Below, one piece after another: positions 42,759 to 51,752 of a stretch of 64,000 nt of DNA (position 1 is the stretch's first letter; each line of letters starts with the position of its first letter). Both the position numbers and the translations under genes were made by a program. Under the pieces are notes generated by a model. The model was not told the DNA's origin, ran no database searches, and worked only from the letters and a program-made list of their open reading frames with translations. Source of the stretch: Granulosicoccus sp045110475 (GTDB taxonomy: Bacteria > Pseudomonadota > Gammaproteobacteria > Granulosicoccales > Granulosicoccaceae); contig JBGCGC010000005.1 of NCBI GenBank assembly GCA_045110475.1, positions 1 to 64,000 on the forward strand, given 5' to 3'.

Positions 42759-43793
42759 ATGAAAAAGACTCTGCTTATTGCTGGAACCGCTGCTGTTGTC
42801 AGTGCCTTTGCGTCCAGCGCATTTGCTCGCGATAGCATCAGCATCGTCGGTTCTTCAACCGTTTATCCTTTCGCAACGGTCGTTGCCGAGCGCTTCGGCC
42901 GCACTACCGGTTTCGCAACCCCGAAAATCGAAGCCACAGGCTCCGGCGGCGGTTTAAAATTATTTTGTTCAGGTATCGGTGTGAATTCGCCGGACATCAC
43001 GAACGCATCGCGCCGCATCAAGGCTAGCGAATACGAAATGTGTCAGCGTAACGGCGTTACCGATGTTGTCGAAGTACTGATTGGTTTTGACGGGATTGCC
43101 GTTGCCAATTCGGTGGAGGCCGAACAGTACGACATGTCAGTGAAGGATCTTTACCTGGCCTTGGCAAAAATGGTACCCAACCCTGATGGCTCCGAAACGC
43201 TGGTGGAAAATCCCTATACCCAGTGGTCACAGGTCAATTCGGGCTTGCCGGATACCAAAATCGAAGTGCTGGGTCCACCACCAACCTCTGGTACTCGTGA
43301 TGCCTTCGCAGAGCTTGCGATGGAAGGCGGCTGTGAAGCTTTTGAATTCATCAAGAATATGGAGAGCGATCAGTTCAAGTCGACATGTCACACCATGCGA
43401 GAAGATGGTGTCTACATAGAGGCCGGTGAGAATGACAACCTGATCGTGCAAAAACTGGAGGCCAACCCGGATGCGCTGGGTATCTTCGGTTTCAGTTTCC
43501 TGGAACAGAACGAAGACAAGGTGCATAGCTCCATCATCGATGGCCATATGGCAGAATTCGATGCCATCGCAGACGGCGACTACATCATCTCCCGACCACT
43601 CTACTTCTATGTGAAGGCGCAGCACGTCGGCACCGTTCCCGGCATCGAGGAATATCTCGCAGCATTTACCAGTGAACAGGCCTGGGGAGACGATGGCTAC
43701 CTTGTGGATAAGGGCATGATCCCCCTACCTGAAGAGCAACGTGATGAAATCGCAGCGCAGGTGAAGGCGCTTGAGAATCTGGTTCTGGACTAA
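42759..43793 (+). CDS. pstS: Phosphate-binding protein PstS
   Basis: Periplasmic phosphate receptor. Signal peptide KKTLLIAGTAAVVSAFASSA; mature part opens SISIVGSSTVYPFATVVAER with the phosphate loop GSST, followed by EATGSGGGLKLFCSG and GPPPTSGTRDAFAELA. It has 344 residues. I start at ATG 42759. This is the larger marine/Pseudomonas-type PstS rather than the E. coli type. First gene of pstSCAB-phoU. Confidence 0.94.
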   Translation: MKKTLLIAGTAAVVSAFASSAFARDSISIVGSSTVYPFATVVAERFGRTTGFATPKIEATGSGGGLKLFCSGIGVNSPDITNASRRIKASEYEMCQRNGVTDVVEVLIGFDGIAVANSVEAEQYDMSVKDLYLALAKMVPNPDGSETLVENPYTQWSQVNSGLPDTKIEVLGPPPTSGTRDAFAELAMEGGCEAFEFIKNMESDQFKSTCHTMREDGVYIEAGENDNLIVQKLEANPDALGIFGFSFLEQNEDKVHSSIIDGHMAEFDAIADGDYIISRPLYFYVKAQHVGTVPGIEEYLAAFTSEQAWGDDGYLVDKGMIPLPEEQRDEIAAQVKALENLVLD

Positions 43794-43800
43794 CCCGTCG

Positions 43801-43813
43801 GGATCATTGATCC
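43801..43813 (+). other. Small palindrome in the pstS-pstC gap
   Basis: GGATCA-T-TGATCC directly after the pstS stop is a perfect 13-base palindrome. It could be a weak RNA stem protecting the pstS message or reducing read-through, since pstS is usually made in excess. No T-run terminator follows it closely. Confidence 0.25.
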
Positions 43814-43851
43814 TGATTAGACAGCCTTTGCTTTTTTGAGACAGAAACTTC

Positions 43852-45240
43852 ATGTCAGCAACCACTCTTCTAATTGTCGCCCTGGCACTGGCAGCCTTGA
43901 GTTTTGCCTATGGCCGGATGACCGCTTTCAAGGTGGCACAGCAGAATGGTGGCATGAAGTCCATGCACTCGCTTCCCAGCCATTACGGCATGATGGTGGC
44001 AATGTGGTGCGCGCTACCGGCGCTTGCCATCATCATTGGCTGGAAACTTTTCGAACCCGCTATCGTCAGTAATCTGCTGGATAACGCCATCCCCCAGACA
44101 ATCATTGATGCCGGGCCAAAATCAGTTGAGCTTTACAAGAACGACATCGGCAACCTGGTTGACAGCGGCACGCTGGAAAGCATCGCAGATCCGGCGAAAC
44201 AGAAAGCGGCATTGATGCTGAACAGCCTTCAGCAGACCAGCGCCTGGTCGCTGGCGGTACTGACCTTATGCGCAGCCATTGCCGGCGCGGTGCTGGCGCT
44301 CAAGCGCATAAACCCGAAAACAGCTGCGCGGCACAAGGTAGAGAAAGTCGTTCGCGTCTTCCTTGTCAGTTGTGCATCGCTTGCCATCCTGACTACTCTG
44401 GGTATCGTGTTATCGGTCTTGTTCGAATCGATTCGCTTCTTTCAACAAGTGAGTATCATCGATTTCATTACCGGTACAAAGTGGAGTCCACAAACGGCGA
44501 TCCGGGTTGATCAGGTAGGTTCCTCAGGAGCCTTCGGTGCGGTACCTTTGTTCGTTGGAACGCTGCTTATCTCTTTTATTGCCATGTTGGTCGCGGTACC
44601 GTTTGGACTGATGTCGGCCATCTATCTGGCAGAGTATGCATCGCGGCCGGTGCGCAACCTTGTCAAACCGCTGCTGGAAATACTGGCAGGTATCCCCACT
44701 GTTGTTTACGGTTTTTTTGCTGCCTTGACGGTTGCGCCCGCCTTGCGCGGTTTTGGTGAATCCATCGGTCTGAGCGTGTCTTCCGAAAGTGCCCTGGCTG
44801 CTGGTGCGGTGATGGGTATCATGATCATCCCATTTGTATCGTCGCTCTCTGACGATGTCATTACCGCTGTGCCACAAGCGATGCGCGATGGCGCTTATGC
44901 TTTGGGCGCCACCAAATCCGAAACGGTCCGGCAAGTGGTTATTCCAGCAGCGCTGCCTGGCATTGTCGGGGGCGTTTTACTGGCGGTATCGCGTGCTATC
45001 GGAGAAACGATGATTGTCGTGATGGCCGCAGGTCTTGCGGCTAATATCACCGCCAATCCTCTGGAAGCGGTGACAACGGTGACCGTGCAAATCGTTACCT
45101 TGCTCACCGGTGATCAGGAATTTGATACCGCTAAAACACTGGCAGCATTTGCGCTCGGCCTCATGCTGTTCGTGGTCACACTATGCCTTAACGTCATCGC
45201 GCTGCATGTGGTGCGAAAATACCGGGAGCAATACGAATGA
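43852..45240 (+). CDS. pstC: Phosphate ABC transporter permease PstC
   Basis: 462-residue inner-membrane permease with a long extra N-terminal region, about 200 residues holding three hydrophobic segments, before the usual six-helix core. The core shows EYASRPVRNLVKPLLEILAG, the family run IPTVVYGFFAAL, and the EAA loop MRDGAYALGATKSETVRQVV. This long form is typical of Pseudomonas-like pst operons. It overlaps pstA by 4 bases. Confidence 0.93.
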   Translation: MSATTLLIVALALAALSFAYGRMTAFKVAQQNGGMKSMHSLPSHYGMMVAMWCALPALAIIIGWKLFEPAIVSNLLDNAIPQTIIDAGPKSVELYKNDIGNLVDSGTLESIADPAKQKAALMLNSLQQTSAWSLAVLTLCAAIAGAVLALKRINPKTAARHKVEKVVRVFLVSCASLAILTTLGIVLSVLFESIRFFQQVSIIDFITGTKWSPQTAIRVDQVGSSGAFGAVPLFVGTLLISFIAMLVAVPFGLMSAIYLAEYASRPVRNLVKPLLEILAGIPTVVYGFFAALTVAPALRGFGESIGLSVSSESALAAGAVMGIMIIPFVSSLSDDVITAVPQAMRDGAYALGATKSETVRQVVIPAALPGIVGGVLLAVSRAIGETMIVVMAAGLAANITANPLEAVTTVTVQIVTLLTGDQEFDTAKTLAAFALGLMLFVVTLCLNVIALHVVRKYREQYE

Positions 45241-46535
45241 GCAACCCGAAAGTTCAATCGCAAACGACCGAGCTTGTCCGCAAGTCTCTGGGCAAGCGAT
45301 ACGCGGCTGAAAAGCGTTTTCGTGCCTACGGCATAATCGCCATTCTGGGAAGTCTTGGCTTTCTGCTTATCCTGCTCACGAGTATTATCACGAAAGGCTT
45401 GCCCGCATTCACGCAAACTTACGTCAAGCTGGACGTTCAGTTAAGTGCAGACACGCTCGGCATTGGCGAATCACCCTCAATGGATGAGTTACGCTCAGCC
45501 AATTACAACGGTGTTATTCGACAAACCCTGCGCGATCAATTCCCTGACGTCAGCAAGCGTAAGGAAAAGCGCGCCCTGTATGAGCTGGTGAGCATCGGTG
45601 CAGAATACGAGCTGTTTGACCGTGTACTGGCCAACCCGGAACTTATTGGCAGCACGTTGAGCTTGTGGGTTCCTGCTGATGACGAGCTGGGCGCTATTAT
45701 CAAGAATAAAGATGATTTAACCAAACCCGACAGTATCGTTACCCGCATGAGCGACCAGCAGATCGGTTGGGCAAAACAGCTTCAGGACAACGGTCAGCTG
45801 GAAGTTCGCTTTAATTCGACGTTCTTTGAAAACGGCAATTCGCGCGAGCCAGAGCTTGCGGGAATTCGGGCAGCCTTGGTAGGGTCGGCGTTCACCCTGT
45901 TAATTACGTTCTGTCTGTCATTTCCTGTGGCGGTGGCTGCAGCTATTTATCTGGAAGAGTTTGCGCCGCAAAATAGATGGACGGATATCGTCGAGGTTAA
46001 TATCAATAATCTGGCAGCAGTGCCATCTATTGTATTTGGACTATTGGGGCTGGCGGTGTTTATCAACTTTTTCCATCTGCCCCGGTCAGCGCCGGTGGTA
46101 GGGGGCATCGTATTGAGTCTGATGACGCTGCCAACGATTATTATTTCCAGTCGTGCGGCCTTGAAGGCTGTGCCACCCTCTATACGAGAGGCCGCCCGCG
46201 GATTGGGCGCATCTGATTTGCAGGTGGTCACTCATCATGTGTTACCACTGGCCATGCCCGGCATCCTTACCGGCACCATTATTGGTCTTGCCCAGGCCCT
46301 TGGCGAGACAGCGCCGCTGCTGATGATCGGTATGGTGGCGTTTATTGTGGATATACCGCAATCGGTTACTGACTCGGCGACAGTCCTGCCGGTTCAGGTG
46401 TACTTGTGGGCTGACAGTCCCGAACGGGCCTTCGTGGAAAAAACATCAGCAGCAATCATGGTGTTGCTGGCGTTTCTTGTTGCCATGAATGCTGTCGCCG
46501 TACTGTTGCGCAAACGCTTCGAAAGACGCTGGTAG
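45237..46535 (+). CDS. pstA: Phosphate ABC transporter permease PstA
   Basis: 432 residues, also the long form: an N-terminal helix (IIAILGSLGFLLILLTSIIT) and a roughly 180-residue periplasmic insertion precede the six-helix core. The core carries NINNLAAVPSIVFGLLGLAV and the EAA loop IREAARGLGASDLQVVTHHV. Its ATG overlaps the pstC stop. A 180-base repeat separates it from pstB. Confidence 0.93.
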   Translation: MSNPKVQSQTTELVRKSLGKRYAAEKRFRAYGIIAILGSLGFLLILLTSIITKGLPAFTQTYVKLDVQLSADTLGIGESPSMDELRSANYNGVIRQTLRDQFPDVSKRKEKRALYELVSIGAEYELFDRVLANPELIGSTLSLWVPADDELGAIIKNKDDLTKPDSIVTRMSDQQIGWAKQLQDNGQLEVRFNSTFFENGNSREPELAGIRAALVGSAFTLLITFCLSFPVAVAAAIYLEEFAPQNRWTDIVEVNINNLAAVPSIVFGLLGLAVFINFFHLPRSAPVVGGIVLSLMTLPTIIISSRAALKAVPPSIREAARGLGASDLQVVTHHVLPLAMPGILTGTIIGLAQALGETAPLLMIGMVAFIVDIPQSVTDSATVLPVQVYLWADSPERAFVEKTSAAIMVLLAFLVAMNAVAVLLRKRFERRW

Positions 46536-46542
46536 CGGTCGC

Positions 46543-46722
46543 AAGGAGCCTGCGCGACCGGAGGCGGCCCCGTAGAAAGCGATCGAGCGAGAGTGGTCCA
46601 ATTTTGAGTCAAACTTTGTGCTCATTTGAGGAGTTTAGCTGGCTAAGTGACGAAAATGAGCGAAAAGTTTGGCCAAAAGTGGGCTGCTCGTAGCCGATTG
46701 ATTTCTGCCGTGCAGGCTCCTA
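46543..46722 (-). repeat. 180-base intergenic repeat, copy B (full length, inverted), inside the pst operon
   Basis: Exactly 180 bases, the same length as copy A, and aligned to it end to end in the opposite orientation. Ends read AAGGAGCCTGCGCGACCGG and the complement of TAGGAGCCTGCACGGCAG. It begins 7 bases after the pstA stop and ends 15 bases before the pstB ATG, filling almost the whole intergenic gap. No reading frame is seen in it. Confidence 0.9.
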
Positions 46723-46737
46723 GGATACCTTGAATTC

Positions 46738-47616
46738 ATGAATGCAATAGCAACAGACGATATACTCACTAGAACAACGTTAAAGAGTCAGCCCGTGTCC
46801 AACTCCGCTCAGGAAGCATTCGATAACCTAACCGAAACTGTCGGTCAGGTACAAGTCGACAACCCCAAAATGCGTGCCGAAAACGTCGACGTTTTCTATG
46901 GCGAAAAACAAGCCATTTTCGACGTCAACCTTGATATCGGCAACAACGAAGTGATTGCCATGATTGGCCCTTCGGGTTGCGGTAAATCAACCTTCCTGCG
47001 CTGCCTCAATCGCATGAACGACACCATCCCTTCGTGCAAGGTTAGCGGCAAGCTGACACTCGACGGTGAGGACCTGTACGGCGCTGATCTGGACCCTGTT
47101 CTGCTACGCGCCCGTGTCGGCATGGTCTTTCAAAAGCCAAATCCGTTTGCCAAATCCATCTATGACAACGTCGCCTACGGTCCACGAATTCACGGACTAT
47201 CGGCAAACCGAGCAGAGCTTGATGACATCGTGGTGGATAGTCTTAAAAAGGCAGGCCTCTACGATGAGGTCAAGGACCGGCTTGAAGCGCCGGGTACCAG
47301 TTTGTCCGGGGGGCAACAACAGCGACTATGCATCGCCCGCTCTATTGCGGTGAGTCCGGAAGTTATCTTGATGGACGAACCTTGTTCGGCACTGGACCCC
47401 ATTGCGACTGCACGCATCGAGGAGTTGATTGACGAATTACGACGAAACTACGCCATCGCAATTGTTACTCACTCCATGCAGCAGGCTGCTCGCGTATCGC
47501 AACGCACTGCCTATTTCCATCTTGGCAAACTGGTTGAGGTCTCGGATACCAACACTGTGTTTACCAACCCTCAGCATGAGCTGACCGAAAATTACATCAC
47601 TGGCCGATTCGGCTAA
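46738..47616 (+). CDS. pstB: Phosphate ABC transporter ATP-binding protein PstB
   Basis: 292 residues. Walker A GPSGCGKSTFLRCLNRMND, Q-loop VFQKPNPFAKSIYDN, signature LSGGQQQRLCIARSI, Walker B VILMDEPCSALDP and H-loop VTHSMQQAARVS are PstB-specific. An N-terminal extension of about 40 residues precedes the usual start near KMRAENVDVFYG. AGGATACC, at the edge of the repeat, may serve as ribosome site. Confidence 0.95.
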   Translation: MNAIATDDILTRTTLKSQPVSNSAQEAFDNLTETVGQVQVDNPKMRAENVDVFYGEKQAIFDVNLDIGNNEVIAMIGPSGCGKSTFLRCLNRMNDTIPSCKVSGKLTLDGEDLYGADLDPVLLRARVGMVFQKPNPFAKSIYDNVAYGPRIHGLSANRAELDDIVVDSLKKAGLYDEVKDRLEAPGTSLSGGQQQRLCIARSIAVSPEVILMDEPCSALDPIATARIEELIDELRRNYAIAIVTHSMQQAARVSQRTAYFHLGKLVEVSDTNTVFTNPQHELTENYITGRFG

Positions 47617-47628
47617 GCGGATAACATT

Positions 47629-48351
47629 ATGGACAAGCTGCATCTTGATCAACACATTTCTCACCAATTCAACAAGGAACTTGAGGACATTCGTAACAAG
47701 GTCCTGAAGATGGGCGGCCTGGTAGAACAACAGGTAAACGATGGTCTGATGGCGCTGCTCGAAGCAGACAACGATCTGGCCACCGAGGTGGCTCAGAAGG
47801 ACTTTGAAGTCAACAGGCTGGAAGTGGAAATCGACGAGGAATGCACGCAAGTGCTGGCTCGGCGTCAGCCTGCGGCCAGTGATTTGCGTTTGATGGTCAC
47901 CGTTATCAAGGTGATTACAGACCTTGAAAGAATTGGTGATGAGGCAGAAAAACTCGGCCGTTTTACGCGCGATCTCACCGCCATGCCTAATGACACCATG
48001 CCCAGCTACCGCAAGGAACTGCGCCACCTGGGAGAGTTGGTAAAATCAATGCTGCACGATACCCTGGACGCCTTCGCACGCATGGATGTCGATGCAGCGT
48101 TGCGCATCGCAGAACGCGATGAAGACGTCAACCGCGAATACGAAACACTGGAGCGACTGCTGGCCACGCATCTGGTGGAAGACCCCAGACAGGTATCCAA
48201 GTTATTCAAGATTACGTGGTGCGCCCGTGCGCTGGAGCGCGTCGGCGATCACTCCGTCAATATCTGTGAGTATGTGGTCTATCTGGTCAAGGGGCGTGAT
48301 ATCCGCCACACCAGCTTTGACAAGATAAGGTCGGAATTCATGACCGACTAG
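47629..48351 (+). CDS. phoU: Phosphate transport regulator PhoU
   Basis: 240-residue cytoplasmic protein linking PstSCAB to PhoR. The two PhoU helical repeats are seen, each with an E/D-rich metal patch: FEVNRLEVEIDEECTQVL with LERIGDEAEKLGRF, and DEDVNREYETLERLLA with LERVGDHSVNICEYVVY. It lies 12 bases after pstB. Its stop TAG is the first triplet of repeat copy C. Confidence 0.95.
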   Translation: MDKLHLDQHISHQFNKELEDIRNKVLKMGGLVEQQVNDGLMALLEADNDLATEVAQKDFEVNRLEVEIDEECTQVLARRQPAASDLRLMVTVIKVITDLERIGDEAEKLGRFTRDLTAMPNDTMPSYRKELRHLGELVKSMLHDTLDAFARMDVDAALRIAERDEDVNREYETLERLLATHLVEDPRQVSKLFKITWCARALERVGDHSVNICEYVVYLVKGRDIRHTSFDKIRSEFMTD

Positions 48352-48427
48352 GAGCCTCAAATGAACGATTAAATCGACTCGAATCGGGACTGCTCTCGCG
48401 ACGGTATTTTCTACCGGCAGACTCCTG
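48349..48427 (+). repeat. 180-base repeat family, copy C (internally deleted)
   Basis: TAGGAGCC at 48349-48356 is joined directly to TCAAATGA and continues with GACTCGAATCGGGACTGCTC and a block nearly identical to the second half of copy A, ending near GACTCCTGAA. Roughly 90 bases of the middle-left part are missing. The join falls at a GCCT that occurs at both edges of the missing segment in copy A, which suggests deletion between short direct repeats. Confidence 0.85.
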
Positions 48428-48499
48428 AATTTTTCAGGCTACAGTTGCGGGGCAAACCTTGCAGTAACCATTCTCCAGCTGACGTCCATCGTTAACCAT

Positions 48500-49552
48500 T
48501 TACCTCAGAGTGAGTTTGACGCCAGATATTACAACAACTCGACGATAAGCTACCAAAAGAAAAAGCCATAAAACGGGCTGCCCAAATGCACCTGCAGAGC
48601 TACCTTCATCACTATTAACACCTTGCGCGGCAGGCGGCCGGTTTTTCTGCTCATCTCTGAAGGCGACCAGTTCCGGAGACTGAAAAGGCACCGGTATGTA
48701 CTCACTCATCCATGGAATAAAGTGCGAGACGTTGGTGTAGATGCCGTAGAACAAAGGCAAGCCACAGCCGCTGCCAAAGCTGGTGATGCCCGCCTGAAGC
48801 TGAACACCATCAACGCTAATAAATAAAGGTCCTCCACTGTCTCCTGCACAAGCATCCACTTTTCCGTCGGCAAAGCCTGCACATAGATGGGTATCCATGA
48901 TGAGCCCATCGTAGGATTCCGGTGAATTACAAACCTCGTTGGTAATTAGCGGCACCACAGCATCCTGAAGTGATGTGGGATATTCCGGATTGAATGGATC
49001 GGAGTACTCGATAGCCCCCCAACCTGCAATGGACCCGAAGGTGCCAGTGAAATCGTTGGTATCACCAGTAAACAATGTCGCCTCAGGGTTTGCCACCTCA
49101 GTTTGCAGCTCGATCAAGGCAATATCGTTGGGGGGTAGCTCAAGCGTTCCGTCATAGTCGGGATGAATGACAATCTGCAACACGCTGTGTTCTTGCTCTG
49201 GTGTGTCATCGACCAGATCGTTGATGCCAGCGACAACGCGAAAGAAGTCGGACTCCAGAGGTCGATTGAACGCGTTGTGAACACAATGAGCGGCGGTGAG
49301 AACCCAGCGCCTTGCCACGAGCGTGCCACCACAGAAAAGTCGCTCATCAAGCTCGCCAAATCCGGTTCTTACCAGCGCCACAACCGAAGGATACTCGCCA
49401 GGCTCAGCGTCACCGCCGCCCACAATTCGTGCGCCTAGCGGCCGGTCGTTGATGATCGCCGTGGCAGAATCGGCAACACCTGATTGTGCGGCAGCGATTG
49501 ACGCGCTACCGGCAAGGATCATTGCTGCAAAAATAACGGATAGCAATCGCAC
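48500..49552 (-). CDS. Secreted trypsin-like serine protease with C-terminal sorting tail
   Basis: 350 residues of the S1 family. A signal peptide (LLSVIFAAMILAGSASIAAA) and short propeptide end at RIVGGGDAEPGEYP, the usual activation site. The triad is His in VLTAAHCVHN, Asp in PNDIALIEL and Ser in DACAGDSGGPLF; Asp six before the serine predicts cleavage after Lys/Arg. Six or more cysteines fit trypsin disulfides. The last 40 residues have a Gly/Ser-rich piece (GSSAGAFG), a hydrophobic stretch (PVLWLFLLVAY) and Arg-Arg, the plan of GlyGly-CTERM tails, plus 12 further residues. Confidence 0.88.
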   Translation of the reverse strand: MRLLSVIFAAMILAGSASIAAAQSGVADSATAIINDRPLGARIVGGGDAEPGEYPSVVALVRTGFGELDERLFCGGTLVARRWVLTAAHCVHNAFNRPLESDFFRVVAGINDLVDDTPEQEHSVLQIVIHPDYDGTLELPPNDIALIELQTEVANPEATLFTGDTNDFTGTFGSIAGWGAIEYSDPFNPEYPTSLQDAVVPLITNEVCNSPESYDGLIMDTHLCAGFADGKVDACAGDSGGPLFISVDGVQLQAGITSFGSGCGLPLFYGIYTNVSHFIPWMSEYIPVPFQSPELVAFRDEQKNRPPAAQGVNSDEGSSAGAFGQPVLWLFLLVAYRRVVVISGVKLTLR

Positions 49553-49645
49553 GGGGCCAGAAGATTCCTTTTACACCTTTATAATGCGGTTTATAGCGAC
49601 CATAGAGCAACTTACACAAGACACGAGTTGGCAGAGTGTGTGCGT

Positions 49646-50287
49646 CTAGTCTTTTGCAGAAGCTTCGGGCATCGGATGCCCGGGCATCAATTCGTAAGGA
49701 TGCACCCAACCTGGCAATTCCTTGATGCGCCCCAACCAGCTATCAATGGCGGGGTAATCTGCCCAGCTGAAGCCTATTTCTTCGGGCCAGAAAAGATAGC
49801 CGCATAGCGAAACATCTGCGATTGTTGGCTCCTCACCCACCACAAATGGCGACTCTGACAGCCTGTTTTCAAGGATGGTCAGTGCAGCACCTGCCCGTTT
49901 GTGCAGAAATGCAGTGACGTCGTTCTCCCCCTGATCGGTGAACCGGCGCAGGAATCGCAGCGTGGATACAGAACCTGTCAGTTTATGATTATCGAACAAC
50001 AGCCAGCGCAGGACCTCTCTATGTGCAGGGACGGACCGCGCGTCATACAGCTCGAACGAGTCTGCCAGATAGTCCAGAATAACGCCTGACTGAGATAGCG
50101 TAAGGTCTTTGGCTACCAGCGTCGGTACTTCGCCCATTTCGTTGATGGCTCGGTATTCGTCAGTGCGGGACTCACCGTTGAAAAAATCAACAAATTTTGG
50201 TTCCCAATCAGCAGAACACAAGTTGAGCATCAGCGCTGCCTTGTAGGCATTACCGGACTGTGCGAAGCAGTGAAGCGTGTATTTCAT
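49646..50287 (-). CDS. Glutathione S-transferase family protein
   Basis: 213 residues with an N-terminal thioredoxin-like domain (YTLHCFAQSGNAYKAALML, with the cis-proline region MGEVPTLVAKDLTLSQSGVI) and an all-helical C-terminal domain including FVVGEEPTIADVSLCGYLFW. Subclass and substrate are not recognisable. It stands alone between the protease and tRNA-Ser. Confidence 0.88.
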   Translation of the reverse strand: MKYTLHCFAQSGNAYKAALMLNLCSADWEPKFVDFFNGESRTDEYRAINEMGEVPTLVAKDLTLSQSGVILDYLADSFELYDARSVPAHREVLRWLLFDNHKLTGSVSTLRFLRRFTDQGENDVTAFLHKRAGAALTILENRLSESPFVVGEEPTIADVSLCGYLFWPEEIGFSWADYPAIDSWLGRIKELPGWVHPYELMPGHPMPEASAKD

Positions 50288-50419
50288 AAGCAGGTATACG
50301 TATTGTTTACCCGATTATCGTCCATCCGGCGGCAATATGCTTGATTGATATTTTATCGGATGAGGCTCTGGCCGTTTTTTCGCTTATGAAAACACTACAT
50401 ATGGGCAAGCCATGGGCAA

Positions 50420-50511
50420 TGGCGGAGAGAGAGGGATTCGAACCCTCGATACAAGTTACCCTGTATACCAACTTTCCAGGCTGGCGCCTTCAGCCACTCG
50501 GCCACCTCTCC
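50420..50511 (-). tRNA. tRNA-Ser (anticodon GGA)
   Basis: 92-base class II tRNA with acceptor GGAGAGG/CTCTCTCC-type ends, long variable arm, anticodon loop CTGGAAA and encoded CCA. Single gene, about 25 bases from the DUF1820 stop. Confidence 0.96.
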
Positions 50512-50536
50512 TTTCAGCCACGCATAATACCCTCAT

Positions 50537-50872
50537 TTACGAGTCGGGTGTGTTGCGCGGGGTGTAAATAGGTGAAGGAAAAGTGGCAACGTTACCTTTA
50601 AGCTCAACGACCTTCGCAGTACCGCGCTTTTCAACTTCGTCGATGCGGATAATGGAGTGCATGGGGATGATGGTTTGGGTGACGCCTTCAAATTCGGTTT
50701 TGAGCTTTTCCTCGCCGGGATCGACCACCAGTGTGGTGTTGGTATCGAACACGAGATCTTCAATAACCACGAACCCATACAGATCGCCTTGATAGACTTC
50801 GCGGGCGTAGATCTCGAACACCTTGTCTTGTGAGATAAAGCGTACCCGGTACAGCACGGTTTCGTCATTCAT
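50537..50872 (-). CDS. DUF1820 family protein
   Basis: 111 residues. The sequence YRVRFISQDKVFEIYAREVY with GDLYGFVVIEDLVFD and IPMHSIIRIDEVEKRGTAK follows the DUF1820 pattern of a small beta-rich protein. Function unknown. Its start overlaps the rluB stop by 4 bases, so it is co-translated with rluB. Confidence 0.87.
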   Translation of the reverse strand: MNDETVLYRVRFISQDKVFEIYAREVYQGDLYGFVVIEDLVFDTNTTLVVDPGEEKLKTEFEGVTQTIIPMHSIIRIDEVEKRGTAKVVELKGNVATFPSPIYTPRNTPDS

Positions 50873-51690
50873 TTACGTTTACTTCGCTGCTGTGCCTTGC
50901 GACGATGTCTTGGATGTACCGGAATAATCCGTAGCTTGGGTGCTGGACGCGGCTCCAGCTTCGCAGCTTGCGCGATAGCCTCGATTTCTTTGGTCTCAAG
51001 CTCCTGTATTTTACCGCGTGCCAGCCACCGGGGCATGGCGACAGGTCCGAACCGTGTACGGATCAGGCGACTGACCTGTAGCTCTTGTGATTCCCACAAG
51101 CGGCGCACCATTCGATTGCGACCCTCTTTAAGCGTTACACGAAACCATTGATTGGCCGTTTCGTTGTCCACCTCGGCGACAATCTTGTCAAATTTTGCCA
51201 GGCCGTCATCCAGTTCAACCCCCGTGGACAGGCGCTCGATTATTTCAGGTGTGACCCGACCATTGACACGAACCGCATACTGGCGTTCGAATTCGCCGGA
51301 CGGGTGCATCAGCGCATTAGCCAACTCACCATCGTTAGTCAGTAAAAGAAGACCCAGCGTGTTGATGTCCAGTCGACCCACGGCAATCCAGCGGCCGTGA
51401 TGCAATCTGGGCAGATTGTCGAATACGGTCTTTCGATTTTCGGGATCGTCGCGGGTGGTCAGCTCTCCCAATGGCTTGTGATACACCAACACACGGCGCA
51501 ATTGCTGATCATCGGTCACAACCTTGTAAAAACGTCCTTTGACCACCAAGTCATCGTTAAGGGATGCTTTATCGCCGAGTTTAGCTACCTGACCATTGAT
51601 GCGGATGTCCCCCGCCGATATCCAGGTCTCCAGCTCACGCCGTGAACCCAAACCCGTATTTGCCAGTATCTTTTGCAATCGTTCCGTCAT
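50869..51690 (-). CDS. rluB: 23S rRNA pseudouridine synthase RluB-type
   Basis: An S4 RNA-binding domain (ERLQKILANTGLGSRRELET) is followed by the RsuA/RluB catalytic domain with the Asp in AVGRLDINTLGLLLLTNDGE, and later LKEGRNRMVRRLWES. E. coli RluB modifies U2605 of 23S rRNA. A basic tail of about 25 residues ends HRRKAQQRSKRK. It has 273 residues from ATG 51690; a GTG seven codons upstream is less likely. RluB is preferred over RluE/F by the S4 domain and tail. Confidence 0.9.
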   Translation of the reverse strand: MTERLQKILANTGLGSRRELETWISAGDIRINGQVAKLGDKASLNDDLVVKGRFYKVVTDDQQLRRVLVYHKPLGELTTRDDPENRKTVFDNLPRLHHGRWIAVGRLDINTLGLLLLTNDGELANALMHPSGEFERQYAVRVNGRVTPEIIERLSTGVELDDGLAKFDKIVAEVDNETANQWFRVTLKEGRNRMVRRLWESQELQVSRLIRTRFGPVAMPRWLARGKIQELETKEIEAIAQAAKLEPRPAPKLRIIPVHPRHRRKAQQRSKRK

Positions 51691-51752
51691 TTGCGGAATT
51701 CTAACAGGCACGCGCCCCTTTACGTAGACTAATCAGACAGATCATCACGCTT

